Assembly (NCBI RefSeq): GCF_002368335.1 | Contig: NZ_AP018288.1 | Location: forward strand, 8,000,356 to 8,064,355 | Direction: 5' to 3' | DNA length: 64,000 nucleotides | DNA from: Nostoc sp. NIES-4103 | Lineage (GTDB): Bacteria > Cyanobacteriota > Cyanobacteriia > Cyanobacteriales > Nostocaceae | Shown here: positions 53,153-61,566 of the stretch, in pieces | Layout of the letters: every line of letters begins with the position of its first letter | Numbering within the stretch: the stretch's first letter is position 1 | Translations under genes and position numbers: made by a program | The notes under the pieces: generated by a model | What the model saw: only the letters and a program-made list of their open reading frames with translations | Databases searched by the model: none | Told to the model about the DNA's origin: nothing

Positions 53153-53593
53153 CTAGCTTGTCCAGCAAGCCAGGAAAAAGTTTTTAATATGAGCGACAGG
53201 ATAGAAATTAATCATATTCAAATATTCTTAATTTGAAATTATCGTAGATTTTTTTGAAATGGGGACTGGGGACTGGGAGGATTATGGACGGGGATTCAAA
53301 CCCCGCCCAAATCATGTAAGAAGTTGTTTGAAAAGTATTATTGCTAACATCAAAATCTCAAAAACCTAACCCCTCTACCTCCTTACCTACGAGGTAATGG
53401 GGATTTCAAAGCCTATCGACCTTTCGGGGAGAGGAATGGAAGCGGGGTTCTTAGTATACTTTTCGACTTTCCAAACATCCTGTAAAAAACATTTACCCAG
53501 TACCCAATACCTAGTCCCCAGTCCCGGATCGGCGTTCCTCCCCAACTGTGATTTTTAATTGGTTGGGGAGGAACGCCGCGACCTGTAGAAGAA
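53153..53593. other. 440-bp region after hsdR
   Basis: It is repeat-rich: GGGGACTGGGGACTGGG, a stem of GGACGGGG with CCCCGCCC (53286-53308), element B2 (53319-53481), and CCCAGTACCC-type repeats. GGCGTTCCTCCCCAAC and its inverse frame 53531-53577. Confidence 0.6.
53319..53481. mobile_element. MITE-like element, family B copy 2
   Basis: The left end is AGAAGTTGTTTGAAAAGTAT. The right end, inverted, is AGGATGTTTGGAAAGTCG. It shares a 34-bp identical core with copy 1 after hsdM, in direct orientation, so the two copies bracket xisI-hsdS-hsdR. Confidence 0.65.
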
Positions 53594-53935
53594 TTAATCA
53601 TCATGAATTTGAATAGTTTCACCGTTGGCACGAGTAATACTATGGGCATTGAATTCATTGTCGTCATAGTTGCCAACTACAGTAACTTGTTCTCCCACAG
53701 ACAGGTTAATGGGTTGTGCTAACTGAGATTCTGCCTCAACAATGATTTGTCTTTGACCATCGTTGAGAATGAATTCGTCATCTAAAAGCTTAGTAACTTG
53801 ACCAGAGATAGTGGTAACACGAGCGTTTGGCAAATTCCCAATTTGGTTTGCCACTTTTTGCGCTCCTACCTCAAAAGGGTTGAATAAGGCAAACAAAGCA
53901 GTTAGGACAATGCTGTGTGTAAGATTGAAATTCAT
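53594..53935 (-). CDS. Small secreted OB-fold-like protein (113 aa)
   Basis: A signal peptide (MNFNLTHSIVLTALFALFNPFEVGA) is followed by a small beta-rich domain: VTTISGQVTKLLDDEFILNDGQRQIIVEAES...LSVGEQVTVVGNYDDNEFNAHSITRANGE. This resembles BOF/DUF5666-type OB folds found in periplasmic stress proteins; the match is by pattern only. It lies downstream of the two-component pair on the same strand (128 bp gap) and may be its target or a sensor accessory. Confidence 0.75.
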   Translation of the reverse strand: MNFNLTHSIVLTALFALFNPFEVGAQKVANQIGNLPNARVTTISGQVTKLLDDEFILNDGQRQIIVEAESQLAQPINLSVGEQVTVVGNYDDNEFNAHSITRANGETIQIHDD

Positions 53936-54063
53936 TTGTTAAGTCCTCCAATCTGATGTGTAATTGACGCTTATTTTCAGATTGCCGGATAAAAGTAACG
54001 AGAAGGTAACAGCATGATCCCAAACCAGGGAATTCCTTGACTAGGAATTAAACTCTTTGCTGA

Positions 54064-55431
54064 TCACTCAGTATTAATTGCTTGTGATGGTGATGATTTA
54101 GACGTGAAGGGTAGCTTGATTTGAAATGTAGAGCCTTCACCCAAACGGCTAATTGCAATAATTTGTCCCCCATGTACCTGAACAATCTGTTGTGCGATCG
54201 CTAATCCTAACCCAAAGCCACCTGTATGGCGTGAACGTACACTATCTACTCGATAAAATCGCTCAAATATGTGAGGTAAATCGGCTTCTGGAATCCCAAT
54301 GCCGCTATCCTGTACTTCAATCACCACCCAACGAGACATAATAAAGACTCGTAAGCGAACTTTACCTCCAGACGATGTGTAGCGGTAGGCATTACTAAGA
54401 ATATTTTTGACTGCTTGCCGCATTAAATCTGGATTTATTGCCAACATTACCAATTGTTCAGGAAATACGCTGGTAAATTCTAAGTTTTTTGCCTTTGCTA
54501 AGTGGGTGTATTCTTCTACTAATGCTCCAAGCCAGTTAACTAAATTGATCAGCTCAAGTGCCTCTGGCTTTAACTGTCCTTCATTTCGAGCTAAAAATAA
54601 TAAATCACTAATCAGCATTCCCATTGATTCAGCAATCTGGTCAATATTTTCCAAAGAATTTTGCTGTTGATCTGGGTCAATCGGTTCGAGTAAACCAAAC
54701 TGAGCATGATTGCGAATTGCTTGCAGGGGTGTCCGTAGCTCGTGGGAAGCATTAGCTGTAAAGCGCTGTAATTGCTCGTATGATTCGTGAATTGGCTGCA
54801 TGGCCATTCCACCCAGAAACCAACCCGTCAAACCAATTATGCTTAAGGTAATAGGTACACCTATTATTAAAAACAGTCTCAGTGTCCATAAAGTTTCTTC
54901 AACAGGTGCAAGAGAAGCTGCTATTTCCAAATAGCCGATTAATTGTTTATCCTGAAAAACAGGAACTGTTAATTGACGCAGCAGTTTACTTTGACCAACA
55001 CTGGTAGAAATGCCCTCTTTCTCTTCATGCGAGTTTTTTGGAGCCTCGTTTAACTCAATTGTTTGAAATCCTGCTTGATTATTTAACTGTTCTGATGGAG
55101 TGACACCAAAGAATTCTAGTAATTGCTTTTTGGGAGTGTACCAACGAGCATAAATAATTTTATTGTCAAAGGGCAAAGCTTCACCCCCCAAGATAGGGAC
55201 ATCTTCGAGACTAATACGTTGTTGTTCTTGATAGAGTCCATCTTCAACGCCAGCCGCCATCATCTGAGTTGTACTGTAAAGCTCTTGGTCAAATGCCCGC
55301 AATTGCTCTTTGGCTTCTAAAAAGTAAAGTATTGTTGCAAAGCTGACTAGAATACTCCCCATTGACAGCGTAAACCAGCGAGCTAGATTACGCCGACTGC
55401 GGCTGAACATATTAGGAATTAGCGATCGCAT
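54064..55431 (-). CDS. Two-component sensor histidine kinase (RppB/NrsS-like)
   Basis: This 455-residue protein has two membrane helices (about 19-40 and 187-209) bounding a periplasmic sensor. HisKA follows with ANASHELRTPLQAIRNH (His near 229), and HATPase with NPDLMRQAVKNILSNAYRY, DSGIGIPEADLPHIFERF and GGFGLGLAIAQQIVQVHGG. Its start overlaps the end of the response regulator by 13 bp, so they are one operon. The architecture and the partner agree with cyanobacterial RppA-RppB or the nickel sensor NrsR-NrsS; the signal is unknown. Confidence 0.9.
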   Translation of the reverse strand: MRSLIPNMFSRSRRNLARWFTLSMGSILVSFATILYFLEAKEQLRAFDQELYSTTQMMAAGVEDGLYQEQQRISLEDVPILGGEALPFDNKIIYARWYTPKKQLLEFFGVTPSEQLNNQAGFQTIELNEAPKNSHEEKEGISTSVGQSKLLRQLTVPVFQDKQLIGYLEIAASLAPVEETLWTLRLFLIIGVPITLSIIGLTGWFLGGMAMQPIHESYEQLQRFTANASHELRTPLQAIRNHAQFGLLEPIDPDQQQNSLENIDQIAESMGMLISDLLFLARNEGQLKPEALELINLVNWLGALVEEYTHLAKAKNLEFTSVFPEQLVMLAINPDLMRQAVKNILSNAYRYTSSGGKVRLRVFIMSRWVVIEVQDSGIGIPEADLPHIFERFYRVDSVRSRHTGGFGLGLAIAQQIVQVHGGQIIAISRLGEGSTFQIKLPFTSKSSPSQAINTE

Positions 55432-56105
55432 GATTCAGGGGCAACTAATCGATATCCTATCCCGTAAACAGTCTGTAGCCAATCTTCTGCTTTCACTATC
55501 TGTAAGCGTTGCCGCAGTCGATGCACTGACATCTTAATTGCTTTACTATCTGGTTGTATGTTCCATTCCCAAAGCGCATGTTCGATTTGGTCGTGAGTCA
55601 GTACTTGTCGAGGATGTCGCAGAAAATATTCCATCAATTGAAACTCCCGACCTGATAACTGGACTGTAACTTCCTGCCGCTGTAACGTTAGAGTATTAAG
55701 ATGAAGTTGTAAATCGGCTAACTCTAGCACGTCACCTTGCCATAATGGCGCCCTGCGTCCCAATGCTCGTACTCGTGCCAACAATTCGAGCAAACTAAAG
55801 GGCTTAACTAGATAGTCATCTGCACCAACATCTAAAGCAGATACTTTATCCAAAATGGCATCTTTAGCAGTGAGAATCAGTACAGGAGCCGTTTTTCCTG
55901 CTTGACGATACTGTTGACACAGACTAACACCACTAATTTTAGGCAACATCCAATCTAAAATTAACAGGTCGTAGTCTCTCTGTTGCATTAACCACTGGGC
56001 TATTTCACCATCTTCAGCACCATCTACAATATGTCCAACTTTTGTAAGTGCGCCCTGTAGTGGCTGTAACTGAGTAACATCATCCTCTACAACTAAAATT
56101 CTCAT
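55419..56105 (-). CDS. OmpR-family response regulator (RppA-like)
   Basis: This 228-residue regulator has a receiver (MRILVVEDDVTQLQPL; phospho-Asp in LLILDWMLPKISG near 51; Lys in DDYLVKPFS) and an OmpR/PhoB winged helix with LSGREFQLMEYFLRHPRQVLTHDQI and the recognition region KMSVHRLRQRL...VYGIGYRLV. It is the first gene of the pair, with the kinase overlapping its end. The subfamily resembles RppA of Synechocystis; exact orthology was not tested. Confidence 0.92.
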   Translation of the reverse strand: MRILVVEDDVTQLQPLQGALTKVGHIVDGAEDGEIAQWLMQQRDYDLLILDWMLPKISGVSLCQQYRQAGKTAPVLILTAKDAILDKVSALDVGADDYLVKPFSLLELLARVRALGRRAPLWQGDVLELADLQLHLNTLTLQRQEVTVQLSGREFQLMEYFLRHPRQVLTHDQIEHALWEWNIQPDSKAIKMSVHRLRQRLQIVKAEDWLQTVYGIGYRLVAPESCDR

Positions 56106-56425
56106 TCATCATTTTGCTATACTCTTTTTCTATTTTCCTATAATATCAAGTTCGGTTAATTACTTACGATATAGTCGATTTGCCTGGTAATAGGTAATAG
56201 GTAATGGGTGATAGATGATGACTAATAGTAAAATCCAATTCCCAATTCCCAATTTCCCATTCCCAATTCCCAATTCCCAATTCCCAATTTCCAGATATCA
56301 TCAGTGTTTCAACGCAGATGATATGATGAGTTAATTAGGGAAATCCAATTAATAGATTTCCCGACTCATGAGGTACACTGTTTGCAACGAAAGCGCTAAA
56401 TACCTCGGCTCAGTCAAAAATATCA
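56106..56425. other. 320-bp divergent region with tandem repeats
   Basis: GGTAATAGGTAATGGGTGAT near 56193 and an (AATTCCC)n array at 56234-56292. The regulator promoter should be near 56110-56160. Confidence 0.55.
56234..56292. repeat. (AATTCCC)n tandem repeat
   Basis: About eight heptamer units of AATTCCC, some with an extra base. The reverse-complement unit (GGGAATT) recurs at 63340-63365. Confidence 0.85.
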
Positions 56426-56878
56426 TTGAAATGGTTAGGCATTTTATTATTTGTAAGTGCCTCATTAAACTTTTTGTGCATTATGACTCGACCTCGCTGG
56501 CTGCAATTTCTAAATAACTTAGGACTAGAGTTTTGGCTGCCAATACCTTTAATCGGACTGTTTTTTTGGTTGAGTACAGGTTTGCTCACGCATCAAGTAT
56601 TGAGCTATACCTATGGTACAAGTACTCAAATCCACGCCAACTCAAAACATCAAATTCAGCTTTCTGTTTCAGTGGCTGTCATGTCTATCGAAGCTATAAT
56701 TCAACGCCAAGGAAAGTTAACTGAAGTTAAAGTTTATACTGCTGATTCCGTTTTAAAGCAGATGGAATTTGAGTTTCCTGTGACTGAATTTGCTCAAGCT
56801 GATGCAGCTATCTCTCAAGCTTTAGGATTACCAGTAACAGCAATTCAGCAGTTAATACGTTATCGCATTGAGAACTAA
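56426..56878 (+). CDS. Small membrane protein of unknown function (150 aa)
   Basis: Two hydrophobic helices (KWLGILLFVSASLNFLC and WLPIPLIGLFFWLSTGLLTHQVL) are followed by a soluble domain: IQLSVSVAVMSIEAIIQRQGKLTEVKVYTADSVLKQMEFEFPVTEFAQADAAISQALGLPVTAIQQLIRYRIEN. No family was recognised. The frame opens at TTG 56426; the nearby ATG at 56431 is out of frame, and the next in-frame ATG (56483) would delete the first helix. The TTG start is therefore preferred, without a good ribosome site. Confidence 0.68.
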   Translation: MKWLGILLFVSASLNFLCIMTRPRWLQFLNNLGLEFWLPIPLIGLFFWLSTGLLTHQVLSYTYGTSTQIHANSKHQIQLSVSVAVMSIEAIIQRQGKLTEVKVYTADSVLKQMEFEFPVTEFAQADAAISQALGLPVTAIQQLIRYRIEN

Positions 56879-57028
56879 TCTTAAATTGCAGATTTAGCTA
56901 TAAAAATATTGGGCGTTGCAGAACAGGGGGATGAATTTAGGCAGGCAGGGGAGGCAGGGGAGCAGGGGAGAGATTTGTACAAGTCCTTTCCCTTGTACCC
57001 TTGAAGCTGAACACCATTGAATTTTAAC

Positions 57029-57169
57029 GTGAGTTCGATAAACATTTTCCTCCCGGCTTCCCTGGCCTTTTGGACGAGGGAGGAGAAACGAAAAAATCAC
57101 GGTTTTACTCTCCTCTCCTACGAGGAGAGGGGCCGGGGGAGAGGTCAAAACAGCGCTTGTCGAACTCAA
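57029..57169. mobile_element. MITE-like element, family C copy 2 (uninterrupted)
   Basis: The ends are GTGAGTTCGA and TCGAACTCAA. The interior has two C/G-rich stems (CTCCCGG, GAGGGAGGAG; CCTCTCCTACGAGGAGAGG). It is the intact counterpart of 44091-44385 in reverse orientation. Confidence 0.75.
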
Positions 57170-57175
57170 GTAATT

Positions 57176-57248
57176 TTACTGCGCCATACAGAACCTTATT
57201 CTTTGTAATTCCCTACACCCCAAAAGCAGTAATATTAAGGGTTATACC
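57176..57248. mobile_element. MITE-like element, family F copy 2 (partial)
   Basis: The reverse strand reads AACCCTTAATATTACTGC, TTTTGGGGTGTAGGGAATTA and GGTTCTGTATGGCG, matching the interior of F1. The terminal repeats of F1 are not preserved. Confidence 0.55.
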
Positions 57249-58118
57249 ATTTCACTCAATTAGTGATACAAATTCTTTCACCCCAGCTCCCCTCCTACCT
57301 ATTTGTATCAACATTAAAGTTAAACGGTATTAGTGCTTATGTTAGTGCCATTCCCGTCCGTAACCTCGTAGGATTCTTTCAACAAAGCACCAACAGATCG
57401 GAATCTGCCAATTCTCGACTGAAATGTCAATACTGTGGGGTTTAATATTGCTGTTTCCAAGCTGTATCTAAAGACGTATTAAAACCAAACTAAAAATATA
57501 CAGCATTTGGATGATGGCCCTCTTCAGGAGTATACTAAACTGCTTATTAATAACCAATAATAAGCTGATCTGCATCGCCCTTGAAGAATCATAATTGTAC
57601 CTAAGCTAATGTAAATCCAAGTTGCATAATTCTCGTGTTTGCGTAGCGTCTTTGAAAGGATAAGACCGTCATTAGCCATTATTTATTTGTAAATACAAAT
57701 GACAAAGGACTAATGACAAAAAACGACGACTACAAGTAATCATGCAATTTAGATATGTTTTAGCTTACCACCTAAAAATGCAACTTACATGCTGATTAGC
57801 TTAGCCAACTTGCTACTAACAAAATAGCAGGATAAAAGTTATATGCCGTTATCGAACCAGCTTCAAAACTGTTCTGTACTTCAGAAACTCCAAAAGGCTG
57901 TTGACTTTATAGAGTTGATTAAAAAATTACATCAACTCTACATTAACATAGTTACTGCTCAATTCAGAGATTTTGGTAAAACAACAGTATTTTTCAATCC
58001 TTTCTTGAGAATACAAACAATTCTGAGCAATGATAGAAAACATTTTGTTTTCAAAGAAGGTTGGAGAGATCAAGTAAGACTAAAAGGCATAATTTCCCAT
58101 TTAGTTTGTGCAATTACT

Positions 58119-59693
58119 ATGTCATTAAGATTGCGTCAGATGTTTGCAATCTTAATGACATTAGTAATTTTATGGTGGGGAATGATGCCAGAAGTCGCCA
58201 TAGCTCAAACTCAAACGACATCTCCTCCTCAAGAAAGCCAAACTCAAACGCCACCAGCCCCAAGTTCAATACAACCTTATCTAGATCGGGCGATTAAGCA
58301 GGTGAGCGAGTTTAGTCTCGATAATGGACTCAAATTTATTGTTTTGGAACGGCATCAAGCACCAGTAGTTTCCTTTATCACTTATGCAGATGTGGGTGCG
58401 GTGGATGAGCCAGATGGGAAAACTGGTATGGCTCACTTTCTAGAACATTTGGCATTCAACGGTACAACGCGCATTGGTACAAAAGACTATCAAGCAGAGA
58501 AACCACTACTAGACCGCTTAGAAGAGTTGGATGCTCAAATTAAAGCGGCAAAAGCCGAGGGTAAACAAGATGAGGTTGCTCGGTTGCAAGCTGAGTTTGA
58601 GCAAGTAAAAGTGCAAGCAGCCACATTAGTTAAGCAAAATGAGTTCGCGCAAATTGTCAGACAAGCAGGAGGGGCTTTAAATGCTTATACTTATTTAGAT
58701 AAAACAGTTTATCCTTACATCCTTCCTGCTAATAAATTAGAACTATGGATGTCGCTGGAGTCAGAGCGATTTCTAGAACCAGAATTTCGTCGCCAGTTTT
58801 ATAAAGAAAAAGATGCCGTTTTGGAAGAGCGACTTCAGGGCGAAAACTCCCCTACTGAAGTGATGTGGGAGAAGTTTTACGATACTGCTTTCAAAGTCCA
58901 TCCCTATAGACGGCCAGGAATTGGTTATGAAGAAGATATCCGCAACTTAACACCAAAAGATGTGCGGCAGTTTTTTGAGACATACTATGTACCAAGTAAT
59001 TTAACCATCGCCATTGTCGGAGATGTTAACCCGGCTGAGGTTAAAAAACTGGCACAAACTTACTTTGGACGCTATCAAGCCAAACCAAAACCAATTTCCC
59101 AAATTCCGGTCGAACCGCCCCAGACACAAATGCGGGAGGTGACTTTGCAGCTACCATCTCAACCCTGGTACTTTGAAGGTTATCACCGTCCGGCAGTTAG
59201 TCATCCAGATAATGCAGTTTATAACATCATTGGCAATTTATTGTGTTGTGGGGGCAGGTCGCGGCTGTATGAGTCTTTGGTAGAACAGCAGCGGTTAGCA
59301 CTAGATGTAGGTGCGAACCCTAGTGCGCCAGGCAACAAATACCCGAATTTGATAGTTTTCTTTGCTCCTACGGTTTCTGGTGAAACCGTAGATGAGTTGG
59401 CAGCAGCTTTACAAAAGGAAATAGACCAATTGAAGACTGAGCCTGTTTCAGCAACTGAGTTGCAATCTGTGAAAACCCGAATCAGAGCGAGTTTATTAGC
59501 TAGCCTCAATTCCAATATGGAAATGGCTGAGCAATTGTTGGAATATGAGGTAAAAACTGGCTCATGGCAGAATTTGTTTAAGTATTTAGATGCAATTGCA
59601 GCAGTGACTCCTGCTGATATTCAGCGAGTGGCAAAAACAACGTTTACACCCGAAAATCGCACTGTTGGCAAGCTGTTGTCGCAACAGGGGTGA
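58119..59693 (+). CDS. M16 zinc peptidase, catalytic subunit
   Basis: From ATG 58119 the protein has 524 residues. It starts with a signal peptide (MSLRLRQMFAILMTLVILWWG, cleavage near AIAQ). The inverted zinc motif is HFLEH (106-110), with the downstream Glu in EKDAVLEERLQGENSP (about 235). The family motif YHRPAVSHPDNAVYNIIGNLL and the typical C-terminal half follow. An upstream in-frame ATG at 57843 would bury the signal peptide behind 92 residues and is rejected. The next gene encodes the matching non-catalytic partner, so an alpha-beta periplasmic protease is likely. Confidence 0.88.
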   Translation: MSLRLRQMFAILMTLVILWWGMMPEVAIAQTQTTSPPQESQTQTPPAPSSIQPYLDRAIKQVSEFSLDNGLKFIVLERHQAPVVSFITYADVGAVDEPDGKTGMAHFLEHLAFNGTTRIGTKDYQAEKPLLDRLEELDAQIKAAKAEGKQDEVARLQAEFEQVKVQAATLVKQNEFAQIVRQAGGALNAYTYLDKTVYPYILPANKLELWMSLESERFLEPEFRRQFYKEKDAVLEERLQGENSPTEVMWEKFYDTAFKVHPYRRPGIGYEEDIRNLTPKDVRQFFETYYVPSNLTIAIVGDVNPAEVKKLAQTYFGRYQAKPKPISQIPVEPPQTQMREVTLQLPSQPWYFEGYHRPAVSHPDNAVYNIIGNLLCCGGRSRLYESLVEQQRLALDVGANPSAPGNKYPNLIVFFAPTVSGETVDELAAALQKEIDQLKTEPVSATELQSVKTRIRASLLASLNSNMEMAEQLLEYEVKTGSWQNLFKYLDAIAAVTPADIQRVAKTTFTPENRTVGKLLSQQG

Positions 59694-59747
59694 AATGCAC
59701 AGAGATTTGCAGCAGGCTAATGCAAAAGATGCAAAGGAATTAGATAT

Positions 59748-61358
59748 ATGCACAGGTACAAGGTGAATAGTAGAGAGCAGAAGGAAAATCACCGTACCCC
59801 TTTGGGGAAGCAAGCTAGCAAGAACGTCTTTGACAGGAGAAATTCCAAGCAGCACAAGCAGCCGTTTAGACTTCTCTCAAAATTTAAAATTCACAAGAGC
59901 AAGAGGTTATTTTATGCTTTGAGTCTAGCTGTTGCCTTTTTAATTGTAATTTTTGACTTTACTGTGGCAGTGCCGGCAACGACAAAGCATTATACCGAGT
60001 TGCAGTTTGCCCCACTGCCTGAGATTAAACTACCCAAGTATGACCGATTTGTCTTACAAAACGGCATGGTTGTGTATTTGGCGGAGGATCACGAGCTACC
60101 ATTTGTGACTGGTACAGCGATAGTGCGTACAGGGAGTCGCTTGGAACCAGCAGATAAAGTTGGTTTAGCTGATGTTGTTGGAACAGTAATGCGAACTGGG
60201 GGAACTGAGAAACATTCGTCTGATGAGCTAGACGAGATATTGGAACAACGGGCGGCTCAGGTGACAACTGGTATTAGCACAACTGATGGTGGTGCTACTT
60301 TTACAGCACTGACTGAAGATTTAGAAACAGTGTTTGGGCTATTTGTTGAGGTGTTGCGAGAGCCTGTGTTTGATCAGGAAAAGGTTGATTTGGCTAAGGC
60401 TCAGTTGAAAGATGGTATTGCCCGTCGCAATGATGATCCAAATGGTATTGCGGGTCGAGAATTTCGTAAATTAATCTATGGCAAAGATAGCCCTTATACC
60501 CGCACACCAGAGTACGCAACGGTAGATCGAATTACTCGTGAAGACTTGCTGAACTTTTACCAACAATATTTCCACCCCAATAATATAATTTTGGGGGTTG
60601 TGGGGGATTTTGATAGCAGTAAAATGCGATCGCTCATCGAAACTCAGTTAGGCGATTGGCAGGCCAACACCAACATCACTAAACCCCAACTACCAGAGGT
60701 ATCAGCTGCCAATACAGGTGGTGTCTTTTTTGTCAATCAGCCGCAATTAACTCAAAGTAGTGTTCGTATGGGGCATTTAGGAGGACGAGGAGATAGTCCT
60801 GACTATGGAGCGCTGAGTGTGTTGGATGGGGTGTTAAATGGGATTGGCGGACGTTTATTTAATGAATTGCGATCGCGTCAAGGGTTAACTTACAGTGTAG
60901 AAGCATCTTGGAGTCCCAACTACGATTACCCAGGACTGTTCATCGCTGGCGGACAAACCAAATCTGCTAATACTGTACAGTTTATCAAGGCTTTACAGAC
61001 TGAAATCAAGCGTATCCAAGAGGAAAGAATAACACCAGAAGAACTAGCTTTGGCTAAAGAGTCTGCACTCAACTCCTTTGTATTCAATTTTCAACGCCCT
61101 GGACAAACCTTGTTACAGTTGGTGGAATACGAATATTACGATTATCCTGCGGATTTTCTATTTCGACAGCAAAAAGCCATAGCAGCAACCACAGAGGCTG
61201 ATGTACAACGGGTAGCACAGCAATACATCAAGCCAGATAATATGGTGACTCTGGTAGTGGGAAATCAAACTGCTATTCAACCACCTTTGACAGAGATAGC
61301 AACACAGATTACACCGATAGATATAACGATTCCTGGTTCAGGAACTTCACAAGAATAG
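59748..61358 (+). CDS. M16-family peptidase homologue, non-catalytic subunit
   Basis: This 536-residue protein lies 54 bp after the catalytic gene. A basic N-terminus of about 52 residues precedes a membrane anchor (LFYALSLAVAFLIVIFDF). The M16 fold is clear (RFVLQNGMVVYLAEDHELPFVTGTAIV, PYTRTPEYATVDRITREDLLNFYQQYFHPNN, GIGGRLFNELRSRQGLTY), but HxxEH is replaced by GLADVVG, so zinc is not bound. The Arg and Tyr of the R/Y pair (LRSRQGLTYSV) that grip substrate are kept. This matches known heterodimeric M16B proteases. Confidence 0.9.
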   Translation: MHRYKVNSREQKENHRTPLGKQASKNVFDRRNSKQHKQPFRLLSKFKIHKSKRLFYALSLAVAFLIVIFDFTVAVPATTKHYTELQFAPLPEIKLPKYDRFVLQNGMVVYLAEDHELPFVTGTAIVRTGSRLEPADKVGLADVVGTVMRTGGTEKHSSDELDEILEQRAAQVTTGISTTDGGATFTALTEDLETVFGLFVEVLREPVFDQEKVDLAKAQLKDGIARRNDDPNGIAGREFRKLIYGKDSPYTRTPEYATVDRITREDLLNFYQQYFHPNNIILGVVGDFDSSKMRSLIETQLGDWQANTNITKPQLPEVSAANTGGVFFVNQPQLTQSSVRMGHLGGRGDSPDYGALSVLDGVLNGIGGRLFNELRSRQGLTYSVEASWSPNYDYPGLFIAGGQTKSANTVQFIKALQTEIKRIQEERITPEELALAKESALNSFVFNFQRPGQTLLQLVEYEYYDYPADFLFRQQKAIAATTEADVQRVAQQYIKPDNMVTLVVGNQTAIQPPLTEIATQITPIDITIPGSGTSQE

Positions 61359-61390
61359 ACGTTGCATAACAGTGGGATGAATTAGGCAAG

Positions 61391-61460
61391 GTGGGGGAGC
61401 TTTCAAAGCAGGGGAGCTTTCAAAGCAGGGGAGCAGGGGAGCAGGGGAGCAGGGGAGTAA
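61391..61460. repeat. GGGGAGCA / GGGGAGCTTTCAAAGCA tandem repeats
   Basis: Two units of GGGGAGCTTTCAAAGCA are followed by four of GGGGAGCA. AGCTTTCAAAGC also folds on itself. It lies between the convergent M16 and flv1-like genes. Confidence 0.85.
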
Positions 61461-61566
61461 GTGTATATAGTTGACACCGAATCAATGACTACTAAGTACT
61501 AGTCCTTAATCCCCCATCTTCCACAGCTTTGACAGCTTTTATTAGTGCTATTGTATACAGATGGCT

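Larger units (their letters stand above)
56879..58118. other. 1.2-kb repeat-rich region upstream of the M16 peptidase pair
   Basis: It contains a GGGGAGGCAGGGGAGCAGGG tract (about 56940), element C2 (57029-57169), element F2 (57176-57248) and GACAAAGGACTAATGAC repeats (about 57700). The frame that opens at 57843 runs into the M16 gene but uses codons rare in neighbouring genes (AGA, ATA, CTA), so it is not called as coding. Confidence 0.55.

Noticed and set aside
53286..53308. tRNA T-arm-like sequence GGGGATTCAAACCCCGCCC
   Set aside because: No acceptor, D or anticodon arms fit around it; it is a short dispersed hairpin.
57843..58118. 92-codon extension of the M16 peptidase gene
   Set aside because: It would bury a clear signal peptide and uses AGA, ATA and CTA codons more than neighbouring genes do.
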